Shown: positions 16,032 to 25,900 of the stretch, in pieces
How positions within the stretch are numbered: position 1 is the stretch's first letter
Layout: every line of letters starts with the position of its first letter
NCBI GenBank assembly: GCA_002482525.1
Contig: DLGC01000018.1
Location: forward strand, 152,728 to 216,727
Direction: 5' to 3'
DNA: 64,000 bases
Origin: Propionibacteriaceae bacterium UBA7704
GTDB lineage: Bacteria > Actinomycetota > Actinomycetes > Propionibacteriales > Propionibacteriaceae
Notes under the pieces: generated by a model
What the model was told of the DNA's origin: nothing
The model's database searches: none
What the model saw: only the letters and a program-made list of their open reading frames with translations
Made by a program: the position numbers and the translations under genes

Positions 16032-16949
16032 ATGCCCGGTCCGACGACGGTCCCGCTGCCGTCCCCGGAACTGGCGCAATGGGTGCGCAGCGTCGCGGCC
16101 GACCAGGATCCCCGAGTCACCGACTCCACCCCGGTGGTTCCGTTGTTGACCTACGGGCTGCCCACCCGTCCGATTGCCCCCATCCACTCCCAGGTCTACA
16201 TCTGTGCCGGCGTGATCGTGAAGATCCACGGTGCCCGCACCGTCCGCGACCATCTGACGCGCCGCGTTCACTGCCTGGCCGGCCCGGACATCGACCGGTT
16301 GTGGATCCAGCCGTTGATCTTCGGACCGTTCGAGGCGCCCGACCATCGCCTGGCCACGATTTGGCCACGCGTGAGCGTGCTGGGCACCATCGATACACCG
16401 CCCTGGCCCGAAGTCGGGGTGCTGCTGGCCAAACTGCATCGGCTCCCGATCCGGGACAACCCGCCACGCCTGGGCGGGCACACCCGCCTGGAGCGCGCCG
16501 TGAAATACCTCCACGACGAGCAGCCTGATTTGGCGTGGCTGGCGGCCATCGGTCGAACCCTGATCGAGCAGCTGGCCGAGCCCAGCCGAGTGACCTTCGC
16601 CCACGGCGACTTCCATCTGGGACAACTGGGCCACACGCCGCTGCGCCGTAGCTGGAAGCTGATGGATATCGACAACTTCGGCATCGGAAATCCGGCCTGG
16701 GACTTGGGGACGCCGGCAACCTTCTGGGCGTCCGGCTTGTTGGCCGACGAGGCCTGGAACGTCCTCCTGGACTCCTACCGCGACGCCGGTGGGCCAGCGA
16801 TTCCGGCCAGCGGTGACCCGTGGCCGGCGCTCAACCTGCCGACCCAGGCCTCAGCCCTGATCGCCGTCACCCAGCATCTGATCAACAACGCCGATCCCGA
16901 GGCCACCGCCGCCCTGGTCGAGGTGTGCCGTCGGCTGGCCCGAGACTGA
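16032..16949 (+). CDS. APH-family phosphotransferase
   Basis: 305 residues from ATG 16032, with AGGAG six bases upstream. The kinase catalytic loop is TFAHGDFHLGQLG and the metal-binding motif LMDIDNFGIGNPAWDLG. Gln replaces the usual Asn of the Brenner loop, as in HGDxHLGQ kinases such as maltokinase. The N-terminal lobe is short. The substrate is unknown: a small-molecule or sugar kinase is more likely than drug resistance. It stands between a two-component system (divergent) and a GH3 glycosidase (same strand, 90 bases on). Confidence 0.75.
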   Translation: MPGPTTVPLPSPELAQWVRSVAADQDPRVTDSTPVVPLLTYGLPTRPIAPIHSQVYICAGVIVKIHGARTVRDHLTRRVHCLAGPDIDRLWIQPLIFGPFEAPDHRLATIWPRVSVLGTIDTPPWPEVGVLLAKLHRLPIRDNPPRLGGHTRLERAVKYLHDEQPDLAWLAAIGRTLIEQLAEPSRVTFAHGDFHLGQLGHTPLRRSWKLMDIDNFGIGNPAWDLGTPATFWASGLLADEAWNVLLDSYRDAGGPAIPASGDPWPALNLPTQASALIAVTQHLINNADPEATAALVEVCRRLARD

Positions 16950-17039
16950 GCCTTACGGCAGGTCGCACCCGGTGCTATCGGGCGTGGATGTCTACCATCA
17001 GGTGAGTCAGGATCGTTCGCTGGGTGAGAGGATCACGAC

Positions 17040-19436
17040 ATGGCCGCCGGGCAGGACGCGTCCGGGTCAGGAAGTGCGCTACGCAAGGCGGCAGCCCGAG
17101 TAGTGAATGCACTGAACCGGGACCAAAAGATCGACCTGCTCTCCGGCAGCGGCTCCTGGCACACCACCGCGATCCCCGAGCACGACATCCCTGCAGTGTT
17201 GATGATCGACGGACCCCACGGCCTGCGCAAACAACGCGACCTGACCGATGAGGTGGGCCTGGGTGATTCCGAGCCGGCCACCTGCTTCCCGCCAGCAGTC
17301 ACCTTGGGTTCCACCTGGGATGTGGACCTGGTCGAGCAAGTGGGAGCGGCGCTCGGACGCGAAGCGCGTGCCGCCCGGGTTGGCGTCCTGTTGGGACCGG
17401 GGCTGAACCTCAAGCGCCACCCCGCCGCTGGGCGCAACTTCGAGTACTTCTCCGAAGATCCACTGCTCAGCGGCGCCCTGGCGGCGGCCATGGTTCGCGG
17501 CATTCAGTCCGAGGGTGTGGGAGCTTGCGTCAAACACTTCGCGGCCAACAACCAGGAGACCGGTCGAATGCGTTCGGATTCGATCATCGACGAGCGCACC
17601 CTGCGAGAGCTGTACCTGGCCGGATTCGAGATCGCGATCCGCGATGGCCGTCCCTGGGCGGTGATGTCCTCCTACAACCTGATCAACGGTGAGCACACCG
17701 GCGAATCACGCCGACTGCTCACCGACATCCTGCGCACCGAGTGGGGCTTCGACGGACTGGTCATGAGTGACTGGTTCGCGGTGGCCGACCGTCCGGCCGG
17801 AATCGCAGCCGGCATGGATCTGGAGATGCCTGCCAGCGACCATGCCTGGGACGCCCGAGTGCGCGCCGCCGTCGCCGACGGCACCCTCGCCGAGGCCGAT
17901 CTCGACCAGGCCTGCATTCGCGTGGTGGAACTGGCCCTGCGCACGGTCAGCGGTCGCCGCGTCCACAACGGCGCGGTGGACTTCGACGCCCATCACGGGC
18001 TGGCCCGGCGCGCGGCCGCCGCCGGCACGGTGCTGCTCACCAACGATGGGGTGCTGCCGCTGGCAGGGTCGGAGAAGATCGCGTTGATCGGCGCCTTCGC
18101 TGACACGCCGCGCATTCAGGGCGCCGGAAGCTCCCTGGTCAACCCTACGCGCGTCGACACTCTGCTCGATGAACTGCGCCAGCGGCTGGGAGATCAGCTC
18201 TCCTATGCGCCCGGTTATGACCCGCGAACCGGCGAGACTACTGCTGAGCTGCTGGCAGAGGTCCGTGCCGTCGCAGCCGAGGCCGACGTCGCCGTCCTGG
18301 TCGTCGGGTTGACCGACGGTGAAGAATCCGAGGCCTTCGACCGCACCGATCTGCGACTGCCGGAGGCTGCCGACACCCTGGTGCAGATCGTGACCGCGGT
18401 CAATCGACGCACCGTGGTGGTCCTGGTGAACGGTGCACCGCTGGGGCTGCCCTGGGCCGATCAACCTGCCGCCCTCCTGGAGGCCTACCTGGGTGGGCAG
18501 GCCGGCGGCGCGGCGCTGGCCGACATCCTGCTGGGTGACGCCGATCCGGCGGGCCGGCTGGCTGAGAGCTTCCCGATCTGTGCAGCCGAGCTGCCTGCGT
18601 CGGCGACTTTCGCCACCACGCCCACCCAGGTGCGCTATCTGGAGACCTGCCATGTGGGTTATCGCTTCCACGACAGCTTCGCCGTCGCGCCGCGCTTCTG
18701 CTTCGGACACGGGCTGAGCTACACCAGCTTCGAATACGGTCCGGTGAAGGTCAGCGGACGCGGCACCGATCGCACGATCACCGTGCCGATCACCAACACC
18801 GGTGCCAGGGCCGGCACTGAGGTGGTGCAGCTTTACACACACCCGGTTCACTCGGTGGTGCATCGTCCCGATCAGGAGCTGAAAGCCTTCGCCAGCGTCC
18901 ACCTGCAGGCCGGTGAGAGTCGGCGGGTGAGCCTTGAGCTGAACTCCCGCAGCTTCGCCGTCTACGACGTCGCCGATTCCGCCTGGCGTGTCGAAGGCGG
19001 GAGTTACGAGATTCGCATCGGGGCGTCTTCCCGAGACATTCGTGGCAGCGTGAAGCTGACTATCAAGTCCGACGACGTTGTGCACGAAGTGGCGGGCCCG
19101 GCCTCCGCAATCGCCTCCGAGGCGGAGTTCGCCCGGCTACTGGGTGGCCCCGTGCCGACGCCGCGTCCGCTGTGGCCACTGCACGAGGACTCCACCATCG
19201 CCGACCTCACCGGGACCTGGTTGGGACGCCGCCTGCGCGCGGTGTTGTTGACCGTAGCCAATCGCACTCTGGGCCTGACCGAGGACCATCCCGACGCCGC
19301 CTTGATCTATGGAGCTTTCGACGAAATGCCCCTGCGCACCCTGGTGGCCCGATCCGGCGGCAGGCTCGGCTTCCGGGGGCTGGCCGCGCTGCTGGCAGTG
19401 CTCAATAGTCTGGGCGAGCCCCGCCAGCAGCGCTGA
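17040..19436 (+). CDS. GH3 family beta-glycosidase
   Basis: 798 residues, no signal peptide, so cytoplasmic. Domain order: GH3 N-terminal barrel (about 55-300) with KHFAANNQETGRMRSD and the nucleophile Asp in GLVMSDWFAVADRP (about 244), GH3 C-terminal domain (about 325-560) with GEESEAFDRTDLRLP, a fibronectin-III-like domain (about 585-665, VPITNTGARAGTEVVQLY), and an extra C-terminal segment (about 720-798). This fits beta-glucosidase/exo-glycosidases that cleave imported oligosaccharides. ATG 17040 has GAGAGGA upstream. Substrate specificity is not readable. Confidence 0.88.
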   Translation: MAAGQDASGSGSALRKAAARVVNALNRDQKIDLLSGSGSWHTTAIPEHDIPAVLMIDGPHGLRKQRDLTDEVGLGDSEPATCFPPAVTLGSTWDVDLVEQVGAALGREARAARVGVLLGPGLNLKRHPAAGRNFEYFSEDPLLSGALAAAMVRGIQSEGVGACVKHFAANNQETGRMRSDSIIDERTLRELYLAGFEIAIRDGRPWAVMSSYNLINGEHTGESRRLLTDILRTEWGFDGLVMSDWFAVADRPAGIAAGMDLEMPASDHAWDARVRAAVADGTLAEADLDQACIRVVELALRTVSGRRVHNGAVDFDAHHGLARRAAAAGTVLLTNDGVLPLAGSEKIALIGAFADTPRIQGAGSSLVNPTRVDTLLDELRQRLGDQLSYAPGYDPRTGETTAELLAEVRAVAAEADVAVLVVGLTDGEESEAFDRTDLRLPEAADTLVQIVTAVNRRTVVVLVNGAPLGLPWADQPAALLEAYLGGQAGGAALADILLGDADPAGRLAESFPICAAELPASATFATTPTQVRYLETCHVGYRFHDSFAVAPRFCFGHGLSYTSFEYGPVKVSGRGTDRTITVPITNTGARAGTEVVQLYTHPVHSVVHRPDQELKAFASVHLQAGESRRVSLELNSRSFAVYDVADSAWRVEGGSYEIRIGASSRDIRGSVKLTIKSDDVVHEVAGPASAIASEAEFARLLGGPVPTPRPLWPLHEDSTIADLTGTWLGRRLRAVLLTVANRTLGLTEDHPDAALIYGAFDEMPLRTLVARSGGRLGFRGLAALLAVLNSLGEPRQQR

Positions 19437-19439
19437 GGT

Positions 19440-21881
19440 TCAGACCTCCGCAAGCGCCTCGGTCGGTGCGGCTTTCGCGGCCCGGCGTCCGGGCAGAATC
19501 GAGGCCAGCGCTGCCGCGCCCACCGCAACCGCGATCATGATGACGGTCTGGGTTCCGTTGACGGCGAAGGTCACCGAGTCCAAGCCCATCGAGTTGGCCG
19601 TGGCGGTCACGGCCAACCAGCCGAAGAAGCCTCCGGCCACTAGGCCTACAAGGAGCCCCACCGCTGTCACCTGGAGCGCCTCGATGGTCAGCATCGAGCG
19701 CAACGAACCCGCCTGCAGCCCCAAGGCTCGCAGCAGTGCCGACTCCCGCGAGCGTTCGATGACCGACAGACTCAAGGTGTTCCCCACCCCGACCAGGGCA
19801 ATCAACACCGCGACACCCAACAGGCCGGTGGTGATCGCCAGCAGGACGGTAAAGACCTGCTCCATCATCGCCGCCTGCGGGACGGACCCCGAGATCAGCT
19901 CCTGGGAACCGGCGATATCTGCCGCGGCAACCATCACCGAAACCGCCTGGGTGCGATCAGGCACCGACAGCCACACCACGGCATCAGGAGTCACCGAGCC
20001 AAGCTTGGCCAAGGTGGCTGCTGAGACCAGAGCCTGGTCGTAATCGACCAGCCGAGAGGTGTGTACCGTCACGGTGACCTTTCGGCCGTGAGCGGTGAGG
20101 GTGACGCGCTTCGGGAGCTCTTGCGCCGCGTACTTGTTGATCAGCACCTCGTCGTCGGTGACAGTCTGGGTGATTCCGGTCGCACCGGGAATGCCGTCCC
20201 GATAGCCCAACACCAGCAGGGTCTGCTCCTTGTTGACCGTCGCTGTGGTGGCCGGCAAAGCGACCGCATCGTCCACGCCAGGAATGTTCCTGAGTTTCGC
20301 GATGGCCTCGGAAGTCACCGACTGAGGTGGCGACCCCTGCGGGGCACCGGACACCTGGAGATCGACCGGGTATTGCACCGCCAACTCCTGATTCACCGTT
20401 GCCTGCAGACTCGCCGTGGCAACCTGCAGGGTGATCATCAAACCCAGCGCGAGCATCAAGGCGGTGGCAGTAGCCGTGGCCCGCTTCGGATTGCGCTCGG
20501 CGTTGTCGGCAGCCAGGCGGGGCACGGTGCCCAGTTGGCGCACGCCGGCACCAACCACGCGCAGCAGGCTGGGCACGAACAGCGGTCCGCCCAGCAGCAC
20601 ACCCAGCGAAATCAGCGCACCGGCACCGATGGCGACTCCCAAGGCGTAGGAGTCCTTCCACACCACGGCCACAACCGCTAGTGCGGTACCGCCAAGGAGC
20701 AGCAGCACGCAGATGACTGTGCGCACAATCGGAATGCGGCGCTGATCGGTTTCGGCAGCCGAAGGACGCAGCGCCTCCAGCGGCATGACCCGGGTTCCGC
20801 GAACGATCGGGACGAAGGCGGCTACCACGGTGGCCAACAGTCCTAGTCCGAAGGCTGCTGCCAGTTGCGGCCAGGGCAAAGCCAAGCCCCAGAACAGGGC
20901 TGTGCTCCACGCCGTGATGCCGGCAGCAATTCCGATCCCCATGGCCAGACCCAGCAGGGATCCCACCACGCCCAAGATCAACGCCTCGGCGAAGAAGCGC
21001 CGCCGTACCTGCTGGCCGGAGGCTCCCACTGCCCGCAGCAGACCGACCTGGCGGCGACGCTGCGCCACCGTGATCGCAAAGGTGTTGGCGATGGTGATCA
21101 TGCCCACGACCATTGCGATGGCCGCGAAGCCCCACAAGATGTTGGCGAACACGTCGAAGTCGGCCACGATCGAGGCGACCTCCTTGGCGATGTAGACCGA
21201 GCCCTCTTCGACGGTCGCCTTCGGTGCCACGGACTTCAGCCGGAAGGACAGCCGCTGCACCAACTGCTCGGGGGTGGTTCCCGGCGCGGCCTTCACCGTC
21301 CAGGTCTGCGCGACGCCGGCAAGATCGCCCTGGGGGGCGAAGAAGCTGTCAGCGGCGTAGCCGGTCTTGGCGAACAAACCACTCGGCTCGTTCGTCAGTC
21401 CGACCACGATCAGCGAGGAATCGCCGCCCGCCGCTCGCAACCGGTCGCCGACCCCTACCGACAGGCTCTTGGCCGCTCCGGCACTAAGGGCTACCTCGTC
21501 GGCCTTCGTTGGCCAGCGCCCCTGGGTCAGGGATGCCCAGCGCAATCCCTCGGGCGGCACATTCACCAGATTGAGCACCTGCGAGACGGCTTGGTCGGTC
21601 GCGATGACACTGCTGGTGACCATCGGCGCGCTGAGCGCCACCCCGGCAGTGTCGGCAATGGTGGAACCAATCGCCCTATCCGGCGACGCATCCCGCGGCA
21701 GCGAGATCACGACATCGGCTTCGGCCACGGCGACACTCATCGACTTGCCTTGTGCTTGGCCCTCGGTGGCGGTCAACACCGAGGAGCCGGCAAGGAAGGC
21801 GACGCTGATGGCGATAGCCACGATGGTGGCCAGGAATCGACCCGGATGGTGTCGAACCTCGGAGAGTGCTTGACGAAACAT
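19440..21881 (-). CDS. ABC exporter permease, FtsX/MacB family
   Basis: 813 residues with an N-terminal helix (FLATIVAIAISVAFLAGSSV), a long extracytoplasmic domain, and two FtsX-type permease domains (three or four helices around residues 255-400, and the C-terminal one around 690-800 ending in ILPGRRAAKAAPTEALAEV). This is the duplicated-FtsX layout of actinobacterial exporters. The start overlaps the end of the ATP-binding gene (21881), and the two form one transporter, probably for lipids, peptides or antimicrobials. Confidence 0.88.
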   Translation of the reverse strand: MFRQALSEVRHHPGRFLATIVAIAISVAFLAGSSVLTATEGQAQGKSMSVAVAEADVVISLPRDASPDRAIGSTIADTAGVALSAPMVTSSVIATDQAVSQVLNLVNVPPEGLRWASLTQGRWPTKADEVALSAGAAKSLSVGVGDRLRAAGGDSSLIVVGLTNEPSGLFAKTGYAADSFFAPQGDLAGVAQTWTVKAAPGTTPEQLVQRLSFRLKSVAPKATVEEGSVYIAKEVASIVADFDVFANILWGFAAIAMVVGMITIANTFAITVAQRRRQVGLLRAVGASGQQVRRRFFAEALILGVVGSLLGLAMGIGIAAGITAWSTALFWGLALPWPQLAAAFGLGLLATVVAAFVPIVRGTRVMPLEALRPSAAETDQRRIPIVRTVICVLLLLGGTALAVVAVVWKDSYALGVAIGAGALISLGVLLGGPLFVPSLLRVVGAGVRQLGTVPRLAADNAERNPKRATATATALMLALGLMITLQVATASLQATVNQELAVQYPVDLQVSGAPQGSPPQSVTSEAIAKLRNIPGVDDAVALPATTATVNKEQTLLVLGYRDGIPGATGITQTVTDDEVLINKYAAQELPKRVTLTAHGRKVTVTVHTSRLVDYDQALVSAATLAKLGSVTPDAVVWLSVPDRTQAVSVMVAAADIAGSQELISGSVPQAAMMEQVFTVLLAITTGLLGVAVLIALVGVGNTLSLSVIERSRESALLRALGLQAGSLRSMLTIEALQVTAVGLLVGLVAGGFFGWLAVTATANSMGLDSVTFAVNGTQTVIMIAVAVGAAALASILPGRRAAKAAPTEALAEV

Positions 21882-22636
21882 CAGGCGCCCAACTTTGCGG
21901 TGGCGGCCTGAATGTCAGCGGCGCTGGGTCCGGCCAGATCGGCGACGATGCGTCCATCGGACAGCAAGACGGTGCGTCCGGCGAATGCGGCGGCGTTGGC
22001 GTCGTGGGTGACCATGACGATGGTCTGATCCAGTTCGAGGCTGGTGCGCTGCAGGTAGTTCAGTAGTTCATGGCCCGCGCGGGAATCCAGCGCCCCGGTC
22101 GGTTCGTCGGCGAAGACGACCGCAGGCGAGGTGATCAGTGCCCGGGCGATGGCCACCCGCTGCTGCTGTCCGCCCGAAAGCTGTGAGGGGAGGTGGGAGA
22201 GTCGATCCCGCAGCCGCAGCGAGTCGACCAAGGTGTTGAACAGTGCCTTGTCGGGCTTCTGCCCGGCCAAGTCCAGCGGAAGCAGGATGTTCTGCTCGGC
22301 GGTCAGGGTGGGCAGCAGGTTGAAGGACTGGAATACGAAGCCCACGGCGTCGCGGCGTACCCGGGTGAGCTGTTTGTCGTTCAGCGTGGACAGGCTGTGG
22401 CCACCGAGGAAGATCTGACCGGAGGTGGGTCGGTCCAGTCCGGCCAGGCAATGCATGAGGGTGGACTTTCCGGAGCCGGACGGGCCCATGATGGCGGTGA
22501 AGGAACCCCGAGTGAACTCCACATCGACGCCATCCAGGGCGTGTACGGCGGTATCGCCGGATCCGTAGGTTTTGGTCAAGGAGACTGCCGAGGCGATTGC
22601 CGTCGCCGGCTGTGTTGCGGACATTGTCATGGTCAT
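21881..22636 (-). CDS. ABC transporter ATP-binding protein (MacB/LolD type)
   Basis: 251 residues. Walker [22 protein letters not shown]-loop [14 protein letters not shown], signature [15 protein letters not shown], Walker [15 protein letters not shown]-loop MVTHDANAA: all intact. ATPase partner of the FtsX-type permease that follows. Several in-frame ATGs lie near the start (22636, 22630, 22624). It diverges from the large phosphatase gene across a 318-base gap. Confidence 0.9.
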   Translation of the reverse strand: MTMTMSATQPATAIASAVSLTKTYGSGDTAVHALDGVDVEFTRGSFTAIMGPSGSGKSTLMHCLAGLDRPTSGQIFLGGHSLSTLNDKQLTRVRRDAVGFVFQSFNLLPTLTAEQNILLPLDLAGQKPDKALFNTLVDSLRLRDRLSHLPSQLSGGQQQRVAIARALITSPAVVFADEPTGALDSRAGHELLNYLQRTSLELDQTIVMVTHDANAAAFAGRTVLLSDGRIVADLAGPSAADIQAATAKLGA

Positions 22637-22954
22637 AGCTCCAAGGTAGAAAAACGCCGCACTGACTGAAATGGCCCATGGGCGAGGCTTTGGGGTAGTG
22701 CTGGCACCACCCGCGACTCACCGTAGACATCACTTCGGGCATGGCGCGTCATTCGCTGCGGCCGGACGCATCGTCCGTGCGGATGACAACGGGCTGCGCA
22801 GGCCCCTCTATTGGGCTGAATTTCCCGGTCGGGTCTTCCCGCCGTCATCTCATTAACCGGTGAAAGACACTTCGAGGCCCTGGACTGCTCCTTGGCTGTG
22901 ATGGTGATTGCGGCCGGGCACGTTTCATCAGTTGCGCGAAAGGTCGTTGTTCCG
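22637..22954. other. Divergent intergenic region before the large phosphatase gene
   Basis: 318 bases between the minus-strand ABC exporter and the plus-strand phosphatase gene. No gene, repeat or recognisable riboswitch was found. An in-frame upstream extension of the phosphatase ORF to 22892 exists, but its translation precedes a normal signal peptide and is probably untranslated leader. Confidence 0.45.
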
Positions 22955-25900
22955 ATGCTCCAGGAACCCGCAGTCCGTCCGGTCAATCTGGTCGGCCATC
23001 TCCGACGATTCGCCCTCGTGGCCTTGGTCAGCTTGGCGTTGATCGTGCCGCTGCAGGCGCTCCCGGCGCAGGCAGCTCTCACGGGGGTGACCGGTTCCGG
23101 CACCAGCTCCGACCCCTACCAGGTTCAGACTGCTGATGGGCTGTACGCGATCATTGGGGAGATCAACGCCGATCCCGGCGGCTATGGTGCCGCGACCATC
23201 GAAGTGACCGCAGATCTGGATCTGGCCGGGCGCGATCCGCTGCCGATGATCGATACCTTCACCGGCTCCATCGACGGCATGGGGCATACCATCAGCAACC
23301 TCAGCTACGCCGCAGGGGCCGGCGGTCATCGGGGAATGATCCGGCAACTCACCGGCGGGCGAGTCAGCAATCTGCGCCTGTCGAACCTGGCTGTGGACAA
23401 CGGCACCAGCACCGGGTTCGTGGCCGGCATCGCCGTCTACGCCACGAATGCCACCCTCAGCGGCAACTCGGTGGTCAAGGCGAACCTCAAAGCGGCCTCG
23501 GCGGAGAAAGTCGGTGGCCTCGTCGCAGAATCCGACGGGTGCACCATCACGGACAACTATGTGGACGCCACCATCATCGCCAATGAGATGCCTGCCGGTA
23601 TCGCCTCCTACACCAAGAACGCCTCGACGCTGAGCCGCAACCTGGTTCGCGCGGACCTGACGATGCTCACCGGCGGTGGCGTCAACGGCACCAAGGGCAA
23701 CGATGCCGGAATGGTCCTCGGCTACGCCGGCAATCCGAACACCGGAGTGTTCAGCAGCAACGTCGCCCTCGGCGGCACCATCGCCTATGACGGAAGGATC
23801 GATGGTTTCGTCGGGCGCATCCTGGGCTACACCGGCTACTCCGGCTGGACCGCCACGGACAACCTCGCCAACTCCGACATCACCATCTCCGGCAGTCCCG
23901 TGACCGGGCCCGGTGTGCTCAATCAGCACGGCACCGACACGGCCGCTGCGACGCTCGCCCAGCAGGCCACCTACGAGGCGTTGGGTTGGGACTTCGGTAC
24001 CAACTGGGCCTTCGACACGGACCTCGGTCACCCGGTTCCGAAGTACACCTACTCGCTGCGTGGCAGCGGCACCGCCGATTCTCCCTACGAGCTCACCAGC
24101 GAATTCGACCTAGAGTTCCTGGCCCAACGACTCAATGCCGGTGATGGTGCCTACACTGCGGCGACTAACATCGAGCTGACCTCAGACCTGGACTTCACCG
24201 GACGCGATCCGTTTGAAGGCATCAACACCTTCACCGGCACCCTCGACGGCATGGGGCACACCATTGCCAACCTCACCTACGGGCCCAGCGCTGCGTCGGC
24301 TCGGCTGGGCTTCATTCGCGCCCTGAACAAAGGCACCGTTCGCAATCTCACGCTGGACGCCGTCACCGCAGTCAGCACCAGCACCACGGAGTCGGACTTC
24401 GTGGCCGGCCTTGCGGTCGTCGCCACCGACGCCACCGTCGACAAGGTCAGCCTGATCGGAATGCGCCTCGACGGTGCCGGGGTGGAGAAGGTCTCCGGAA
24501 TCGCGGCCGAGCTGCGCGGAGCCAGCTCGGTGACCAACTGCTGGGTCGACGGCAGCGCCAAGGCCAAGAAGATGCCAGGCGGCATCGCCGGCTACGCCCA
24601 CAACACCTCAGTGATCAAGCACAATCTGACCTCCATGGATCTCACCGTGGTGAACAGCGGCAACACCGGAACCCGCGGAGTCGACGCCGGCGCCATCGTG
24701 TCGTACCCCGGCAGCGGCAACGCCGTCACCATCGAAGGCAATGTCTCCCTCGACGGATCCATCACCTACACCGGTACCGTTACCGGCTTCGTCGGACGCA
24801 TCCTGGGCTACTACCAGGCCACGGGCGCCTATGCCGTCAGCGTGTTGGACAAGAACCTGGCCAACTCCGCGATCACCGTCAGCGGAAGTACCGTCAGCGG
24901 CACCGCCACCAGCCAGAACGGTGCCGACACCTCGGCAGCAGAGCTGGCCAAGCAGAGCACCTACGAAGGCATCGGCTGGAGCTTCGAAACCGACTGGACT
25001 TTCGACAAGACCCTCGGCCATCCGCTCCCCAAGTACGTGCGCATCGGCGATCGCCCCAACCGGATCACAGCCACCTTCACCGCCGACCCGAGCACCGAAC
25101 GTTCCTTCACCTGGTACTCCGATCTCACCAGTGACACCGCGACGGTCCAGGTGTCGACCGCGAAGAGCCTGGAGGGTGCTACCACCGCCACCGCCACCCG
25201 CGGCTCCGGGCTGGACGGGGAGAACTTCTACAAGGCGACCATCACCGGTCTCACCCCCGGTGAGCGCTACTACTACCGGGTCGGCGACTCGGCCATGGGA
25301 GTGTGGGGCTCCATCGGAACCTTCCTCACCAGCGACGGCCATTCCGACTTCAGCTTCGTCGACATCGCCGACACCCAGGCGCAGAACCTCACCGAGGCCG
25401 GGTTGTCGGCAGCCACCATCGCCAAGTCGTTGTCGGCGGTGCCCGCCGCGCAGTTCCTCATGCAGAACGGCGACCTGGTCGAACACGGCGGCTCGGAGTC
25501 TGATTGGACGAACCTGCTGACCTCCGCCCAGGACAGCCTGCTGTCGACCACCATCGCACCGGCGGCGGGCAATCACGATGCGCCGACCAACGGGTTCATC
25601 GATCACTTCGCGGTGCCTGCCCCTAACGGTCAGAGCACCACTGCCGGGGCCTACTACTCCTTCACCTACAACAAGGCTCACTTCGTGGTGTTGAACACCA
25701 ACGAGAGCGCCAGCCAGAATCTGTCCGCCGACCAGCTCAGCTGGCTGCGTGAGGATGTCACCAAGGCCCGCAAGGACGGCGCCCAGTGGGTGATCGTCAA
25801 CATTCACAAGGGTCCGTTCACCACGGGCAACCACGCGGACGACGCCGACATCATCGCGATGCGCCAGGAGCTGCTACCGGTGATGGCCGAGGTCGGAATC

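Noticed and set aside
17706..19085. 459-residue frame antisense to the GH3 gene
   Set aside because: A shadow of high-GC third positions: His/Arg/Gly-rich composition with no domains, opposite a gene with full catalytic motifs.
22637..22954. Riboswitch leader before the large phosphatase gene
   Set aside because: I found stems of chance quality only and no known aptamer consensus.
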